Below are positions 33,463-41,753 of a stretch of DNA of 64,000 nucleotides, piece by piece (the stretch's first letter is position 1; every line of letters begins with the position of its first letter). The stretch spans positions 15,095 through 79,094 of the forward strand of contig JAXLXF010000032.1 of the NCBI GenBank assembly GCA_046328125.1, in the 5' to 3' direction. This stretch comes from JADZEM01 sp046328125. GTDB lineage: Bacteria; Chloroflexota; UBA6077; JACCZL01. Made by a program: the position numbers and the translations under genes. The notes below the pieces were generated by a model that had not been told where the DNA came from, made no database searches, and saw only the letters and a list, made by a program, of their open reading frames with translations.

Positions 33463-35223
33463 CTAATCGCACATCAGGCGCGGGAGCTGGACCGCCACCA
33501 GGGCCGGCGTGCCAGACCGGACGGCGTCGAGGCCGCGCTGGAGGGCCGGCCCGACCTGGGCCGGGTCGGTGACGCGCTCGGCGGCAGCGCCGGCCGCCTC
33601 CGCCTCCTTGACGTAATCAATGGCCGGGTGGAGCATCCCGCCCTCAAACTCGCACTGGCTGATGGCGTAGCCGTCCGGGTACAGCCGGCCAATCGAGCTG
33701 GTGCCGGTGCTGTACGAGTCGTTCTGGTACATCACCGCCAGGAACGGCGCCTTGTAGCGCGCCGCCGCCCAGAACGTCACGTTCGAGACGCCGAACAGGT
33801 AGTACCCCTCGCCGACCGTCAGGATCACCTCGCGGTCGGGAGCGCCGAGCTTCGCCCCGAGCGACGCCCCCAGCCCCCAGCCGCCGGCGCTGCCACCGCT
33901 CCGGAAATAGCTGCCGGGCTGGCGGATCGGGAAGTAGGAGCTGGCGTGGCCGGCGTTGGTGCAGGCGTCGTTGACCAGGATGCTGCTCTCGTTCGCCAGC
34001 TTGCCCAGCTGGTACGAGAGCCAGACCGGGCTGATCGGACTGGAGGAGGAGACCTTCTGGGCGTTCTCCTCCAGCCGACGTCGCTGGTCCGCCTTCTTCG
34101 CCTCGCAGGCGGCCAGCCGCTCGGCGAATCGGGCGCGGTCGGCGGCGGTGACCCGCCCCTCGGCGGCCTCGCGCAGCCCCCGGATGGCAGCGTAGGCGTC
34201 GGCCTGATACCGCTGCGAGGCCGGGTACTCGTACGTCACGATCCGGTCCTGGATCGGCTCCTCGCCGATGGTGATGACCGTCGCGTCGCGGTGCGGGCCG
34301 GCCGCGCCCTGGACCCACGGGAAGCCGGACTCGATCACGAGCACCACGTCGGCGTCCCTGATAGCCGGCCCGGTCGCCATCAGCGGGTGGTCGCTCGGGA
34401 AGTTGGCGGCGTCTGGCCCCTCGCCGTTCTTGACCGGCAGCGCCAGCAGCTCGGCCAGCTCGACCATCGCCCGGAACGTCTTCGGGCTCCGACCGCTCCG
34501 CCCGAGGATCACCAGCGGCTTCTCGGCGCGGATCAGCAGGTCCGCGATCTCGCGGGCCTGCGCGGCGGCCAGCCCGATCGGGCGCGGGATACCGAGCTCC
34601 TGGACGGTCGGGAAGTCGGCGGTGCGGGCCGGCGCCATCAGCACCTCGCGCGGCAGGCTCAGGTACGACAGGCCCTGTGGCGGGGTCTGGGCCACCTGCA
34701 ACGCCCGGCTCATGATGAAGCCGGGGCTGTCTTGCAGCTCCAGCTTCCGGTCCCACTTCGCGAACTGCCGCACGATGCCGGCCTGGTCCGGCAGCTCCTG
34801 GTACCAGAAGTAGTAGCCGTCGCGAGCGCCGCGCATCGTGCCGGGCAGGGTCGTCGGGGCAGAGCCGGCCGTCACCACGACCGGGTAGTTGCCCCGCATG
34901 ACGGTGTGGTAGCCCGCGCCGCAGTTCAGGGTGCCGGCGTCCACGTGGACGCCGGTCACGGCCGGCTTGCCACTGGTCATCGTGTAGCCGATGGCCGTAT
35001 TGAGGTTGACGATCTCGTGGAGCATCGTGATGACGCGTGGCGCCTCGCGGCCGGTCGCGCGGGCCTTCGAGATCGCCTCCTGGTACGGGATCAGGTCCGT
35101 GCCCGAAGAGAAGAAGAGGGTGTCCACCCCGTTGGCGACCATCGAAGCGACCAGGATGTCGCTCACTTCGAGCGGAGCGGTCGTCTGATCCTGAGTTGTC
35201 TGGGCTGAGTCGAGCGTCTGCAA
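33463..35223 (-). CDS. Thiamine diphosphate-dependent enzyme (acetolactate synthase/decarboxylase superfamily)
   Basis: A 586-residue ThDP enzyme with the three-domain layout of the superfamily: Pyr domain (HEIVNLNTAIGY with the cofactor-activating Glu70), a central domain (about 200-340, EKPLVILGRSGRSPKTF), and PP domain (SGGSAGGWGLGASLGAKLGA). The ThDP/Mg motif reads VGEGYYLFGV, so the usual GDG is GEG. It probably decarboxylates or ligates a 2-oxo acid, which the adjacent dehydrogenase could supply. TTG start at 35223 with GGGGGA about 5 bases upstream; no better start is visible. The exact reaction is not determinable here. Confidence 0.85.
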   Translation of the reverse strand: MQTLDSAQTTQDQTTAPLEVSDILVASMVANGVDTLFFSSGTDLIPYQEAISKARATGREAPRVITMLHEIVNLNTAIGYTMTSGKPAVTGVHVDAGTLNCGAGYHTVMRGNYPVVVTAGSAPTTLPGTMRGARDGYYFWYQELPDQAGIVRQFAKWDRKLELQDSPGFIMSRALQVAQTPPQGLSYLSLPREVLMAPARTADFPTVQELGIPRPIGLAAAQAREIADLLIRAEKPLVILGRSGRSPKTFRAMVELAELLALPVKNGEGPDAANFPSDHPLMATGPAIRDADVVLVIESGFPWVQGAAGPHRDATVITIGEEPIQDRIVTYEYPASQRYQADAYAAIRGLREAAEGRVTAADRARFAERLAACEAKKADQRRRLEENAQKVSSSSPISPVWLSYQLGKLANESSILVNDACTNAGHASSYFPIRQPGSYFRSGGSAGGWGLGASLGAKLGAPDREVILTVGEGYYLFGVSNVTFWAAARYKAPFLAVMYQNDSYSTGTSSIGRLYPDGYAISQCEFEGGMLHPAIDYVKEAEAAGAAAERVTDPAQVGPALQRGLDAVRSGTPALVAVQLPRLMCD

Positions 35224-35232
35224 GGAGTCCCC

Positions 35233-36303
35233 CTACTGACCGGAGGCCGTGGCCGGCGCCGCGATGGCCGGCTCGGGCACGCCCAGCGCCGCGAGTCGCG
35301 CGCGCCAGGCTGGGAGCACGTTCGGGTTGAGGAAGTAGAGCGGCGGCTCGCCTGCGAGGCCGCGCTTCAGGTTCTCCAGCATCGCCAGCGGGCCGGCCTC
35401 GGCGCCCTCCTGGCTGAAGCCGGCGTTGTGCGGCGTCAGGATCAGGCGGGTCGGGTCGATCCCCCTCAGCGGGCTGTCGGCGGGCAGCGGCTCGACCTCG
35501 AACACGTCGAGGGCCGCGCCGGCGATCCACTCCTCCTGCAAGGCCCGGATCAGGGCCGGCTGATCGACCAGCCCGCCGCGCGCCAGGTTGACGAGGTACG
35601 CCGTCTTCTTCATCAGCCGCAGCTGGGGCTCGCCGATCAGGTTGCGCGTCTCGGACGCGAGGAAGGCGTGCAGCGAGACGATGTCTGCCTCGCGCAACAC
35701 GGTCTCCAGCGGCGCGATCTCGCCGCCAGCTGCCGCCACCAGGGCCGGGTCGGCGTACGGGTCGGCGATCAGGAAGTGCGCGCCCCAGCCCTGGAGCCGG
35801 GCCGCCACCGCCGAGCCAGCCCGCCCGAACCCGACCAGCCCGATCGTCCGGCCCATCACCATCGTGCCGGGCGGGCCGCCACTCCAGCCGGCCGTCCGGA
35901 GCAACGCCTCCTTGGCGCGGAGCCGCTTGAGCAGCGTCACGATGAACGCGGCGGTCGCCTCGGCCACGCCGAGGTAGTTCTGGGGATGGGCGCCGTACCC
36001 GACCGCGAGGCCGAGCTCGGTGCAGGCGTCCACGTCGATGTTGTCCACGCCGAGCAACGGGCTGACCAGGACGCGCGCCTTCGAGGCCGCCGCCAGCACG
36101 TCGCGGGTGTACTCCTCGCGCATCGAGGTGACGATGGCGTCAACCTCGCCGAACAGGGCGCCGAGCTGGTCGGCGGGGAACTGGAGCATCACGCCGGGCG
36201 TCGTCTTCGGGCCGACGACCAGGTCGTAGCCGGCGTCCGTCAGGAGCCCTTCGAGCCGCTCGAAGTTGGAGGCGTTGCGGGCGAGAAAGACCTTGTACGT
36301 CAT
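35233..36303 (-). CDS. D-2-hydroxyacid dehydrogenase (phosphoglycerate dehydrogenase-like)
   Basis: A 356-residue NAD-dependent 2-hydroxyacid dehydrogenase. The dinucleotide motif is GLVGFGRAG (158-163), and catalytic residues by family position are Arg242 (NLARGGLVD), a glutamate of DVFEVEP (269-271) and His292 (TPHNAG). It would oxidise a 2-hydroxy acid to, or form it from, the 2-oxo acid that the following ThDP enzyme may use. It lies 4 bp after the luciferase-like gene and 9 bp before the ThDP gene. Confidence 0.9.
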   Translation of the reverse strand: MTYKVFLARNASNFERLEGLLTDAGYDLVVGPKTTPGVMLQFPADQLGALFGEVDAIVTSMREEYTRDVLAAASKARVLVSPLLGVDNIDVDACTELGLAVGYGAHPQNYLGVAEATAAFIVTLLKRLRAKEALLRTAGWSGGPPGTMVMGRTIGLVGFGRAGSAVAARLQGWGAHFLIADPYADPALVAAAGGEIAPLETVLREADIVSLHAFLASETRNLIGEPQLRLMKKTAYLVNLARGGLVDQPALIRALQEEWIAGAALDVFEVEPLPADSPLRGIDPTRLILTPHNAGFSQEGAEAGPLAMLENLKRGLAGEPPLYFLNPNVLPAWRARLAALGVPEPAIAAPATASGQ

Positions 36304-36307
36304 CGTC

Positions 36308-37441
36308 TCACCCCGCCCCCACCGGCTGGCGCTCGACCGCCTGGTTGTCGAAAGACGAGAGCACGTCGCGTCCGAACCGCTCGGCGGCCTCGTCGTTCGG
36401 GTACCCCGAGAGCACGAAGATGCTGAGGCCGGCCGCCACGTACTCCCGCAGCGTCGCCTTGACCGACTCCGGCGAGCCGACCAGCGCGTGGGTCGCCCCC
36501 GGGCGCACCAGCCGCAGCCCCGCCCACAACGCCGGCCCGAGGATGTGCGACTCGACGGCGAACGGGTCGCGCCCCTCCAGCGACGTGAACCGACTCTTGG
36601 AGCTGGCGTCCACTTCCTTCATGTGCTCGATCCTCGACTGCACGATCTCGCGGTCGAACGAGTCGAGCATCGACTGGGCGATACCCCAGGCTTCGTCGTC
36701 GGTCCGCCCGAGGATCACCTGGAGCCGGATCCCGAAGCGCATCGAGACGGTCTCCCCGCCGGCCGCCGCTTCGTCCCGCATGAGCTGGACGAAACTGCCG
36801 ACCGCCGCCGGCGTGTCGCCCACCACGAGATGGGTGTGGACGCGCTTCGAGCGGGCCACCTGCCGCGCTGCCGGCGACTGCCCGGAGAAGAACAGCGGAA
36901 TCTCCGGCTGCTGGAGCGGCTTCGGGAGGCAGTCCTGGCTCCGGTACTGGTAGAACCGGCCGTCGTAGTCGAAGCGGCGCTCGGACCAGAAGCCGCGCAC
37001 ACAGTCGATCGACTCGGCGGTGCGGTCGTAGCGGGTGTCGTGATCGACGGTGTCGGTCACGCCGGGCTCGTTGCGACCGCCGGTGATGATGTTCAGGTCG
37101 AGCCGGCCACCGGTCAGGTGGTCGAGGGTGGCCGCCGCGCGAGCCATCATCCACGGGTTCCAGATCCCGGTCAGGATGGCCGGCAGCAGCCTGATCTTCG
37201 AGGTCACCGCCCCGAGCGCGGCAGCCGCCGTCCAGGTGTCGATGTACGGCGCGACGTCCACGCCGTAGGTCTGGTTCCGGAAGCTGAACGGGATCAGCAC
37301 GCCCTCGAATCCTGCTCGCTCGGCGGTCTGGACGGCCGACTTGAGATGCTCGAAATCAGTGGATGGATAGTCAGGGGTGGGCGAGCCCGGCGAACGGGCA
37401 TCGCCGTCCACGGGCGCGAACCAGTAAAAGCTCGTCTTCAT
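36308..37441 (-). CDS. Alkanesulfonate monooxygenase-like LLM flavoprotein (SsuD type)
   Basis: A 377-residue flavin-dependent monooxygenase whose pattern is closest to SsuD-type enzymes: MKTSFYWFAPVDGDAR start, KIRLLPAILTGIWNPWMMAR, GGRLDLNIITGGRNE, PLFFSGQSPAARQVA and HALVGSPESVKATL. SsuD-like enzymes cleave C-S or other C-heteroatom bonds using reduced FMN supplied by a separate reductase, which is not seen here. The ATG at 37441 has GGTGA about 6 bases upstream. It is the first gene of the minus-strand operon down to 30403 and is preceded by the Q-type promoter at 37656-37722. The substrate is unknown. Confidence 0.86.
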   Translation of the reverse strand: MKTSFYWFAPVDGDARSPGSPTPDYPSTDFEHLKSAVQTAERAGFEGVLIPFSFRNQTYGVDVAPYIDTWTAAAALGAVTSKIRLLPAILTGIWNPWMMARAAATLDHLTGGRLDLNIITGGRNEPGVTDTVDHDTRYDRTAESIDCVRGFWSERRFDYDGRFYQYRSQDCLPKPLQQPEIPLFFSGQSPAARQVARSKRVHTHLVVGDTPAAVGSFVQLMRDEAAAGGETVSMRFGIRLQVILGRTDDEAWGIAQSMLDSFDREIVQSRIEHMKEVDASSKSRFTSLEGRDPFAVESHILGPALWAGLRLVRPGATHALVGSPESVKATLREYVAAGLSIFVLSGYPNDEAAERFGRDVLSSFDNQAVERQPVGAG

Positions 37442-37655
37442 GGCTTCACCAACAACATCACGGTCTGAGGGGATCAGACGACAGTCCGGCCGGCCGGGCA
37501 TGGCGCCGACCGGGGCAGTGCGGGCATCGTGGAAGCCGGCAGCCGGGAGGTAGCCGTGCATACGAGCCGGCCAGAACGGCTGAACCGACGGATCGGCGAG
37601 ACCGGACCGCTCACGGGAGGCCAGAAGTGCGAGCCCCATCGCCCCTCAGCTCGTG

Positions 37656-37722
37656 TGGTTTCTCTGTATGAAACCAGGTATCGAGGATGCCTCATTGTAG
37701 TCCGGCCCGGCGGACCTGTCAA
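37656..37722 (-). promoter_or_regulatory. Q-type promoter and operator of the 37441 operon
   Basis: On the minus strand TTGACA (37722-37717), 17 bp, TACAAT (37699-37694), then the perfect palindrome TGGTTTC-N7-GAAACCA (37676-37656). The GTTTC arm begins 19 nt after the -10 box, as at the other two Q sites. The leader to the start codon is about 245 nt. The rest of 37442-38009 holds no gene that I can support. Confidence 0.75.
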
Positions 37723-37895
37723 TTTCTCAGCGCGGCTTCCGGGGCCGCCCTTGTGGGTGATGTCGGCCGCGCGGGGGGAGGGCGTGCCAGTTGACCGGGC
37801 CGGTGGGTGGCGCACCGGCTGCCGGATCGGCTCGCTCTGCTTCGAGTCGTGGTTCTTAGCACCCTGCCAGATTGGCACATTGGCAGCGCGAGCAC

Positions 37896-37941
37896 TTCCT
37901 ACGCAGAGTAGGAAGAACCTACCCGCCAACTCGGCTACATT
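37896..37941 (+). promoter_or_regulatory. P-type activator site and promoter of the NIPSNAP gene
   Basis: TTCCTAC-GCAGA-GTAGGAA (37896-37914) is a perfect 7-bp inverted repeat with a 5-nt centre. Exactly 21 nt later comes TACATT (37936-37941), a -10 box with no good -35. A regulator bound there would be centred near -43, the usual place for a class II activator. Equivalent sites lie at 45633-45651 and 54390-54408. Confidence 0.72.
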
Positions 37942-38009
37942 GCCGGCAACCGGATGGCGATCTGACTCGCTCGCATCGTCCGTACAGACCGCCCGTGGAG
38001 GCCCCCGCC

Positions 38010-38660
38010 ATGATCTACGAGCTCCGCACCTACACCCCGATCACGGGCGCCGCTGATCCATATCTCAAACTGTTCCGCGAGATCGGCCTGCAGGTGCGCG
38101 GCGACAAGTACGGCCGGCACGTCGGCACCTGGAAGACCGAGTTTGGGACCGTCGAGCAGGTCGTCCACCTCTGGAGCTACGCCGACATGACCGAGCGCGA
38201 TCTCCTCAAGGACGCCGTCCGCGTTCGGGAGCCGCGCTGGATGGGCGAGTACGTCCCGAGCATCCGGACGCTGATGCACCCGGAGCAGCAGAGCCAGATC
38301 TTCCGCCCGATAGACGGCGTGCCGCTGACGCCGCCGCCCGGCGACAACGGCCACGTCTACGAGCTGCGCACCTACCAGCTGAACGCGGCCCAGGCCCCGG
38401 TCTGGGCGCGGCGCTTCAAGGAGGTGCTGCCGGTCCGGACGAAGTACTCACCGCTCGTGGCGCTCTGGATATCGGACCTCGGCGACCTGAACCAGGCGTA
38501 CCACCTCTGGGCGTACGACAGCCTGGACCAGCGGATGGCGGCTCGGGCGGCTGCCGCCGCCGACCCGGAGTGGCAGGCGTTCGAGCTTGAGTCCGCCGAG
38601 ATGGTGGTGCGGCGCCACTCCTCGATCCTGCTACCGGACCCCTGCTCGCCGCTGCGCTGA
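38010..38660 (+). CDS. NIPSNAP family protein
   Basis: A 216-residue protein made of two ferredoxin-like (dimeric alpha-beta barrel) units. The first begins MIYELRTYTPITGAADPYL and the second, near residue 113, HVYELRTYQLNAAQAPVWAR; each ends with a WSYADMTER or WAYDSLDQR segment. NIPSNAP proteins often accompany oxidative catabolic genes, but their reaction is generally unknown. GGAGG lies 8 bases before the ATG. It is transcribed from the P-type promoter upstream and converges on the M14 peptidase gene. Confidence 0.88.
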   Translation: MIYELRTYTPITGAADPYLKLFREIGLQVRGDKYGRHVGTWKTEFGTVEQVVHLWSYADMTERDLLKDAVRVREPRWMGEYVPSIRTLMHPEQQSQIFRPIDGVPLTPPPGDNGHVYELRTYQLNAAQAPVWARRFKEVLPVRTKYSPLVALWISDLGDLNQAYHLWAYDSLDQRMAARAAAAADPEWQAFELESAEMVVRRHSSILLPDPCSPLR

Positions 38661-38690
38661 CCGATCGCCGGCCCGCTCGCCGCCGCCCGC

Positions 38691-39386
38691 TCAGCGAGGC
38701 TCGGCGGCGAGCGCCGCCATCGCGGCGACCATGCCGGCCAGGTTCTTCTCCCACTCCAGATCGCGCGGGTTGGGCAGGTCGATCTCGACGCCCTTGACCC
38801 CCACCGCGTCGAGCCAGTCCATGAACTGGCCGGTCAGCCGGTATTCAGTCCAGACCCCGATGTACGGGTAGCCGGTGGCGGCTGCCACCTGCTTCGCGAG
38901 TGGTTCGCCGATGCCACCGCCGCCGTCCTTCGCGGTGACCGACTCGATGCCGCTATGGTAGGAGAGCACCGCGTCGATCTTCCGAGACAGGATGAAGTCG
39001 CGGATGGCGCGCGTCTCCGGCTCCGAGAACGGACTGCTGCCGCCGGCGCCGGTCCGTGTCCCGGTCGGCCCGTAGCGCCCGCCCGGCCGACCGTACGTGT
39101 CAGGAGACCAGTTCGGCGTGTCGAAGTTCCGATTCAGGTCCACGTCGTGGGCGTTCCAGGCGGCATCCGGGCCGCTGCCGGCTGCCAGCCCGTCAGGGTT
39201 GGTGGTTGGCACGAAGTAGACGCTGAGGGCCGGCGGGATGGCGTCCGGATGGCTCGCGAAGTGCTGGCGGGCCATCGTCACCAGCCGCTCGGTGTTGCGC
39301 TCCCAGCCGCCGTGAATGCTGCCCATCACTGCCAGCCGGACGCCGCCCGAACCGAGGCGAATCGCTCGGATCGGAGCGTCGCGCAC
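38691..39386 (-). CDS. M14-family zinc carboxypeptidase, 5' end unclear
   Basis: At least 231 residues of an M14 metallocarboxypeptidase. Zinc ligands His25 and Glu29 (SIHGGWERN) and His144 (LSYHSG), the substrate-binding Arg of DLNRNF near 86 and the catalytic Glu201 (GVEIDL) are all present. The only ordinary start codon in the frame is the GTG at 39386. It lies inside the conserved N-terminal motif, which begins upstream as WFEIGRS in an open frame running from the stop of the preceding gene (39498) without any ATG, GTG or TTG. Either a rare start codon is used or the 5' end was lost. It probably still folds. It is the last gene of the operon from 45445. Confidence 0.75.
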   Translation of the reverse strand: MRDAPIRAIRLGSGGVRLAVMGSIHGGWERNTERLVTMARQHFASHPDAIPPALSVYFVPTTNPDGLAAGSGPDAAWNAHDVDLNRNFDTPNWSPDTYGRPGGRYGPTGTRTGAGGSSPFSEPETRAIRDFILSRKIDAVLSYHSGIESVTAKDGGGGIGEPLAKQVAAATGYPYIGVWTEYRLTGQFMDWLDAVGVKGVEIDLPNPRDLEWEKNLAGMVAAMAALAAEPR

Positions 39387-39497
39387 GGACCGCCCGATCT
39401 CGAACCAGTCCAGCTCGCTGGTCGGCGCGATTGGCGTGGCCCGGGCCGGCCCGAACGGGTTGCTCGGCAGCAGGATGAACGGTGTCGCCGTCGTGAG

Positions 39498-40538
39498 TCA
39501 GTGCGCGGCGGCAGCAGCCTTCTGCGAAAGCTCGATGGCGCGTGGCATCACCCGTTTCGCGAACGTCTCGATCGCCTCGGCCACGTTCTGGCCCGGCGTC
39601 ACGTGCGGCCGGATGCAGACCTGGGTGACCTCCGGCACCAGGATGCCGGCGATCCGCTCGGCGACGCGCTCGGGGCTGCCGGCCAGCACCAGCCGCGCCA
39701 CCACCTCGTTCGGCATCAGCTTCGCCGCTTCGGAGGCGGGCGCCTTCTGCTCGGCCAGCGCGTACAGCTCCTGTGGCAAGGTGACGCCACGCTGCTCCAG
39801 GAAGCCCCAGTGCGGGTACTCGTTCATCAGGCGCTGGACCGCGCGGCCCTTCATCACCGCGAACGCCGCGTCCTCGTCGTCCGAGATCGAGGCTTCCACG
39901 CGGACGCAGGTGTCGAAGGCGCTGAGCGGTCGGCCGGAGGCGTCCAGCCCCTCCTTGATGTTCGCCAGGAACGGACGAAGCTCTTCCTCCTCGACGGTGT
40001 TGGCGAGCAGGACACCATCCGCCACCCGCCCGGCCAGCTTCGAGACCTGGGCGCCCTGGGTGGCGAAGTAGATCGGGATCTCGGAGCGCAGCGGCTTGAA
40101 GGCGAGCTTGCCGCCCTGCAGCTGCACGACCTTGCCCTCGTGAGTGACGCTCTCGCCGCGCAGCAGCCGTTGGACCACGTCCACGCACTCGCGCAGCGCC
40201 GCGACCGGCAGCTTCCAGTCGATGCCGAGCGCCTTGATGGTCGCGCCGCCAGCCCCCAGCCCGAGAATGGCTCGCCCGTTGCTCATCTCGTCCAGCGTGG
40301 CGATGGAGACGGCGGTGATGGCCGGGTGGCGGCTGAACGGGTCGGTAACGCCAGTCCCGAGCAGGATCTTCTCGGTCTTCGCGGCGACGGCCGCCAGCCC
40401 GAGGTAGCACTCGGGCCGGTAGCGAGCGTCCACGTACCAGAAGTACTTGTAGCCGAGAGCCTCCGACAGCTTGCCGAGGTCGGCCAGCTCGGTCATCGGG
40501 TACTCGGCGGACAGGAGTACGCCAAATGCAGGTGGCAT
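39498..40538 (-). CDS. LLM class oxidoreductase (methylene-H4MPT reductase-like, possibly F420-dependent)
   Basis: A 346-residue luciferase-like protein. Visible are ALGYKYFWYVDAR, LLGTGVTDPFSRHPAITA, NGRAILGLGAGGA and FATQGAQVSKLAGRVADGVLL, a layout shared with F420-dependent Mer-like enzymes. The start at 40538 has AAGGA about 7 bases upstream. It follows the Fgd-type gene after an R3 repeat, so both may use F420; FMN cannot be excluded. The substrate is unknown. Confidence 0.84.
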   Translation of the reverse strand: MPPAFGVLLSAEYPMTELADLGKLSEALGYKYFWYVDARYRPECYLGLAAVAAKTEKILLGTGVTDPFSRHPAITAVSIATLDEMSNGRAILGLGAGGATIKALGIDWKLPVAALRECVDVVQRLLRGESVTHEGKVVQLQGGKLAFKPLRSEIPIYFATQGAQVSKLAGRVADGVLLANTVEEEELRPFLANIKEGLDASGRPLSAFDTCVRVEASISDDEDAAFAVMKGRAVQRLMNEYPHWGFLEQRGVTLPQELYALAEQKAPASEAAKLMPNEVVARLVLAGSPERVAERIAGILVPEVTQVCIRPHVTPGQNVAEAIETFAKRVMPRAIELSQKAAAAAH

Positions 40539-40572
40539 GATGATCCTTTCAGAGCAGACGAGACGGGAAAAT

Positions 40573-40636
40573 GCCCTCACCCCCCGACCCCCTCTACTGT
40601 CCCTGTGCGCGGGAGAGGGGGTCGGGGGGTGAAGGC
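40573..40636. repeat. R3 repeat between two oxidoreductase genes
   Basis: GCCCTCACCCCCCGACCCCC and its near-complement GGGGGTCGGGGGGTGAAGGC flank CTACTGTCCCTGTGCGCGGG. It occupies nearly all of the gap between the genes ending at 40651 and starting at 40538. Confidence 0.8.
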
Positions 40637-40650
40637 ACTCTGGCTACTTG

Positions 40651-41655
40651 CTATTCCGCCAGTGCCCGCAGCTTCGGCAGGACGTCGCGGCCGTATAGCT
40701 CGATGAAGCGGACCTGATCGAGGCCCGGGGCGTGGAACACCAGATGGGTGAAGCCCAGGTCGATGTACGGCTTGATCTTCGCCACCTGCTCGTCCGGGTC
40801 GTCCGAGACGATCCAGCGGCTGGCCGCCTGCTCGATCGGCATCTCGCGCGAGAGGCGCTCCATCTCTCGCGGGTCTTCGGTCGCCACCTTCTGCTCCGGC
40901 GTCAGCGCCAGCGCCGCCCAGAGCCGGGTGTCCTCCAGCGCTCGGGTCTTGTCGGTGTCGTACGACACCTTCATCTCGATCGTCTTCTCGATGCTGCCGT
41001 AGTCGCGGCCAGCCTTGTCGGCCGCCTCTTTGACGGCCGGCAGCAGCGTCTCGGTGTACAGATCCCACGCCTTGCCGCTGGTGCAGATGAACCCCTCGGC
41101 GACGCGCCCGGCCAGCAGCGCCGCCTGCCGGCCCGCCCCCGCGATGTACAGCGGCATCGTCCCGGTCGGCTTGTCGTACACCGTGGCGTCGCGGGTCTGG
41201 TAGTACTCGCCCTGGTACGAGACGTGGTCCTGGGTCCAGAGCTGCCGCATCAGCTCGATCGACTCCCGGAGCCGTCCGAACCGCTCCTTGAAGCCCGGCC
41301 ACTGGATGTTCAGCACCGCGACCTCGTTCAGCGCCTCGCCGGTCCCGACCCCCAGGAACACCCGCCCGGGCGACAACTGGTCGAGCGTGCCCATCGTCTG
41401 GGCGATGATGGCCGGGTGGTAGCGGAAGGTCGGGGTCACCACGCTGGTGCCCAGCTTGACCGACGAGGTCTTCTGCCCGAGCGCGGCCAGCCAGGTGAAC
41501 GAGTGCGGCGCGTGGCCGTCGGTGTGGTTCCACGGCTGGTAGTGGTCCGACACGACCACGCTGTCGAAGCCGTTGCGCTCGGCGGCGATGCCGAATTCGA
41601 GCAAGTCCTTCGGCGCGAACTGCTCCGCCGACGCTTTGTAGCCAAGTGTGAGCAT
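40651..41655 (-). CDS. fgd: F420-dependent glucose-6-phosphate dehydrogenase-like protein
   Basis: A 334-residue protein that follows mycobacterial Fgd1 closely as I recall it: LGYKASAEQFAP at the start, TVSDH-type VVVSDHYQPW, GTSVVTPTFRYHPAIIAQ, RVFLGVGTGEALNEVA and HLVFHAPG near the end. Catalytic and F420-site residues Asp37, His38, Trp42 and Glu107 match Asp39, His40, Trp44 and Glu109. The phosphate-binding Lys195, Lys256 and Arg280 match Lys198, Lys259 and Arg283. It would reduce F420 with glucose-6-phosphate, supplying F420H2 to neighbouring oxidoreductases. AGGAAAGGA precedes the ATG. It lies downstream of a peptide-type ABC importer. A related sugar phosphate as substrate remains possible. 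Confidence 0.88.
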   Translation of the reverse strand: MLTLGYKASAEQFAPKDLLEFGIAAERNGFDSVVVSDHYQPWNHTDGHAPHSFTWLAALGQKTSSVKLGTSVVTPTFRYHPAIIAQTMGTLDQLSPGRVFLGVGTGEALNEVAVLNIQWPGFKERFGRLRESIELMRQLWTQDHVSYQGEYYQTRDATVYDKPTGTMPLYIAGAGRQAALLAGRVAEGFICTSGKAWDLYTETLLPAVKEAADKAGRDYGSIEKTIEMKVSYDTDKTRALEDTRLWAALALTPEQKVATEDPREMERLSREMPIEQAASRWIVSDDPDEQVAKIKPYIDLGFTHLVFHAPGLDQVRFIELYGRDVLPKLRALAE

Positions 41656-41672
41656 GGCGATCCTTTCCTACT

Positions 41673-41727
41673 CCCCCTCTACTGTCCCGCGCACAGGGAC
41701 AGTAGAGGGGGCTGGGGGGTGAGGGCT
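41673..41727. repeat. R3 repeat with a 16-bp perfect stem
   Basis: CCCCCTCTACTGTCCC (41673-41688) and its exact complement (41696-41711) flank GCGCACA; GGTGAGGGCT follows. It lies between the binding-protein stop (41754) and the Fgd start, where the hairpin could lower read-through into the fgd gene. Confidence 0.85.
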
Positions 41728-41753
41728 CTCTGGGTGGTCCGGGCTGGGGGCCT

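Noticed and set aside
37861..37880. Sigma-54 promoter (TTGGCACATTGGCA) before the NIPSNAP gene
   Set aside because: The GG and GC elements are not separated by the required 10 bp, and the activator-type promoter further downstream explains the site better.
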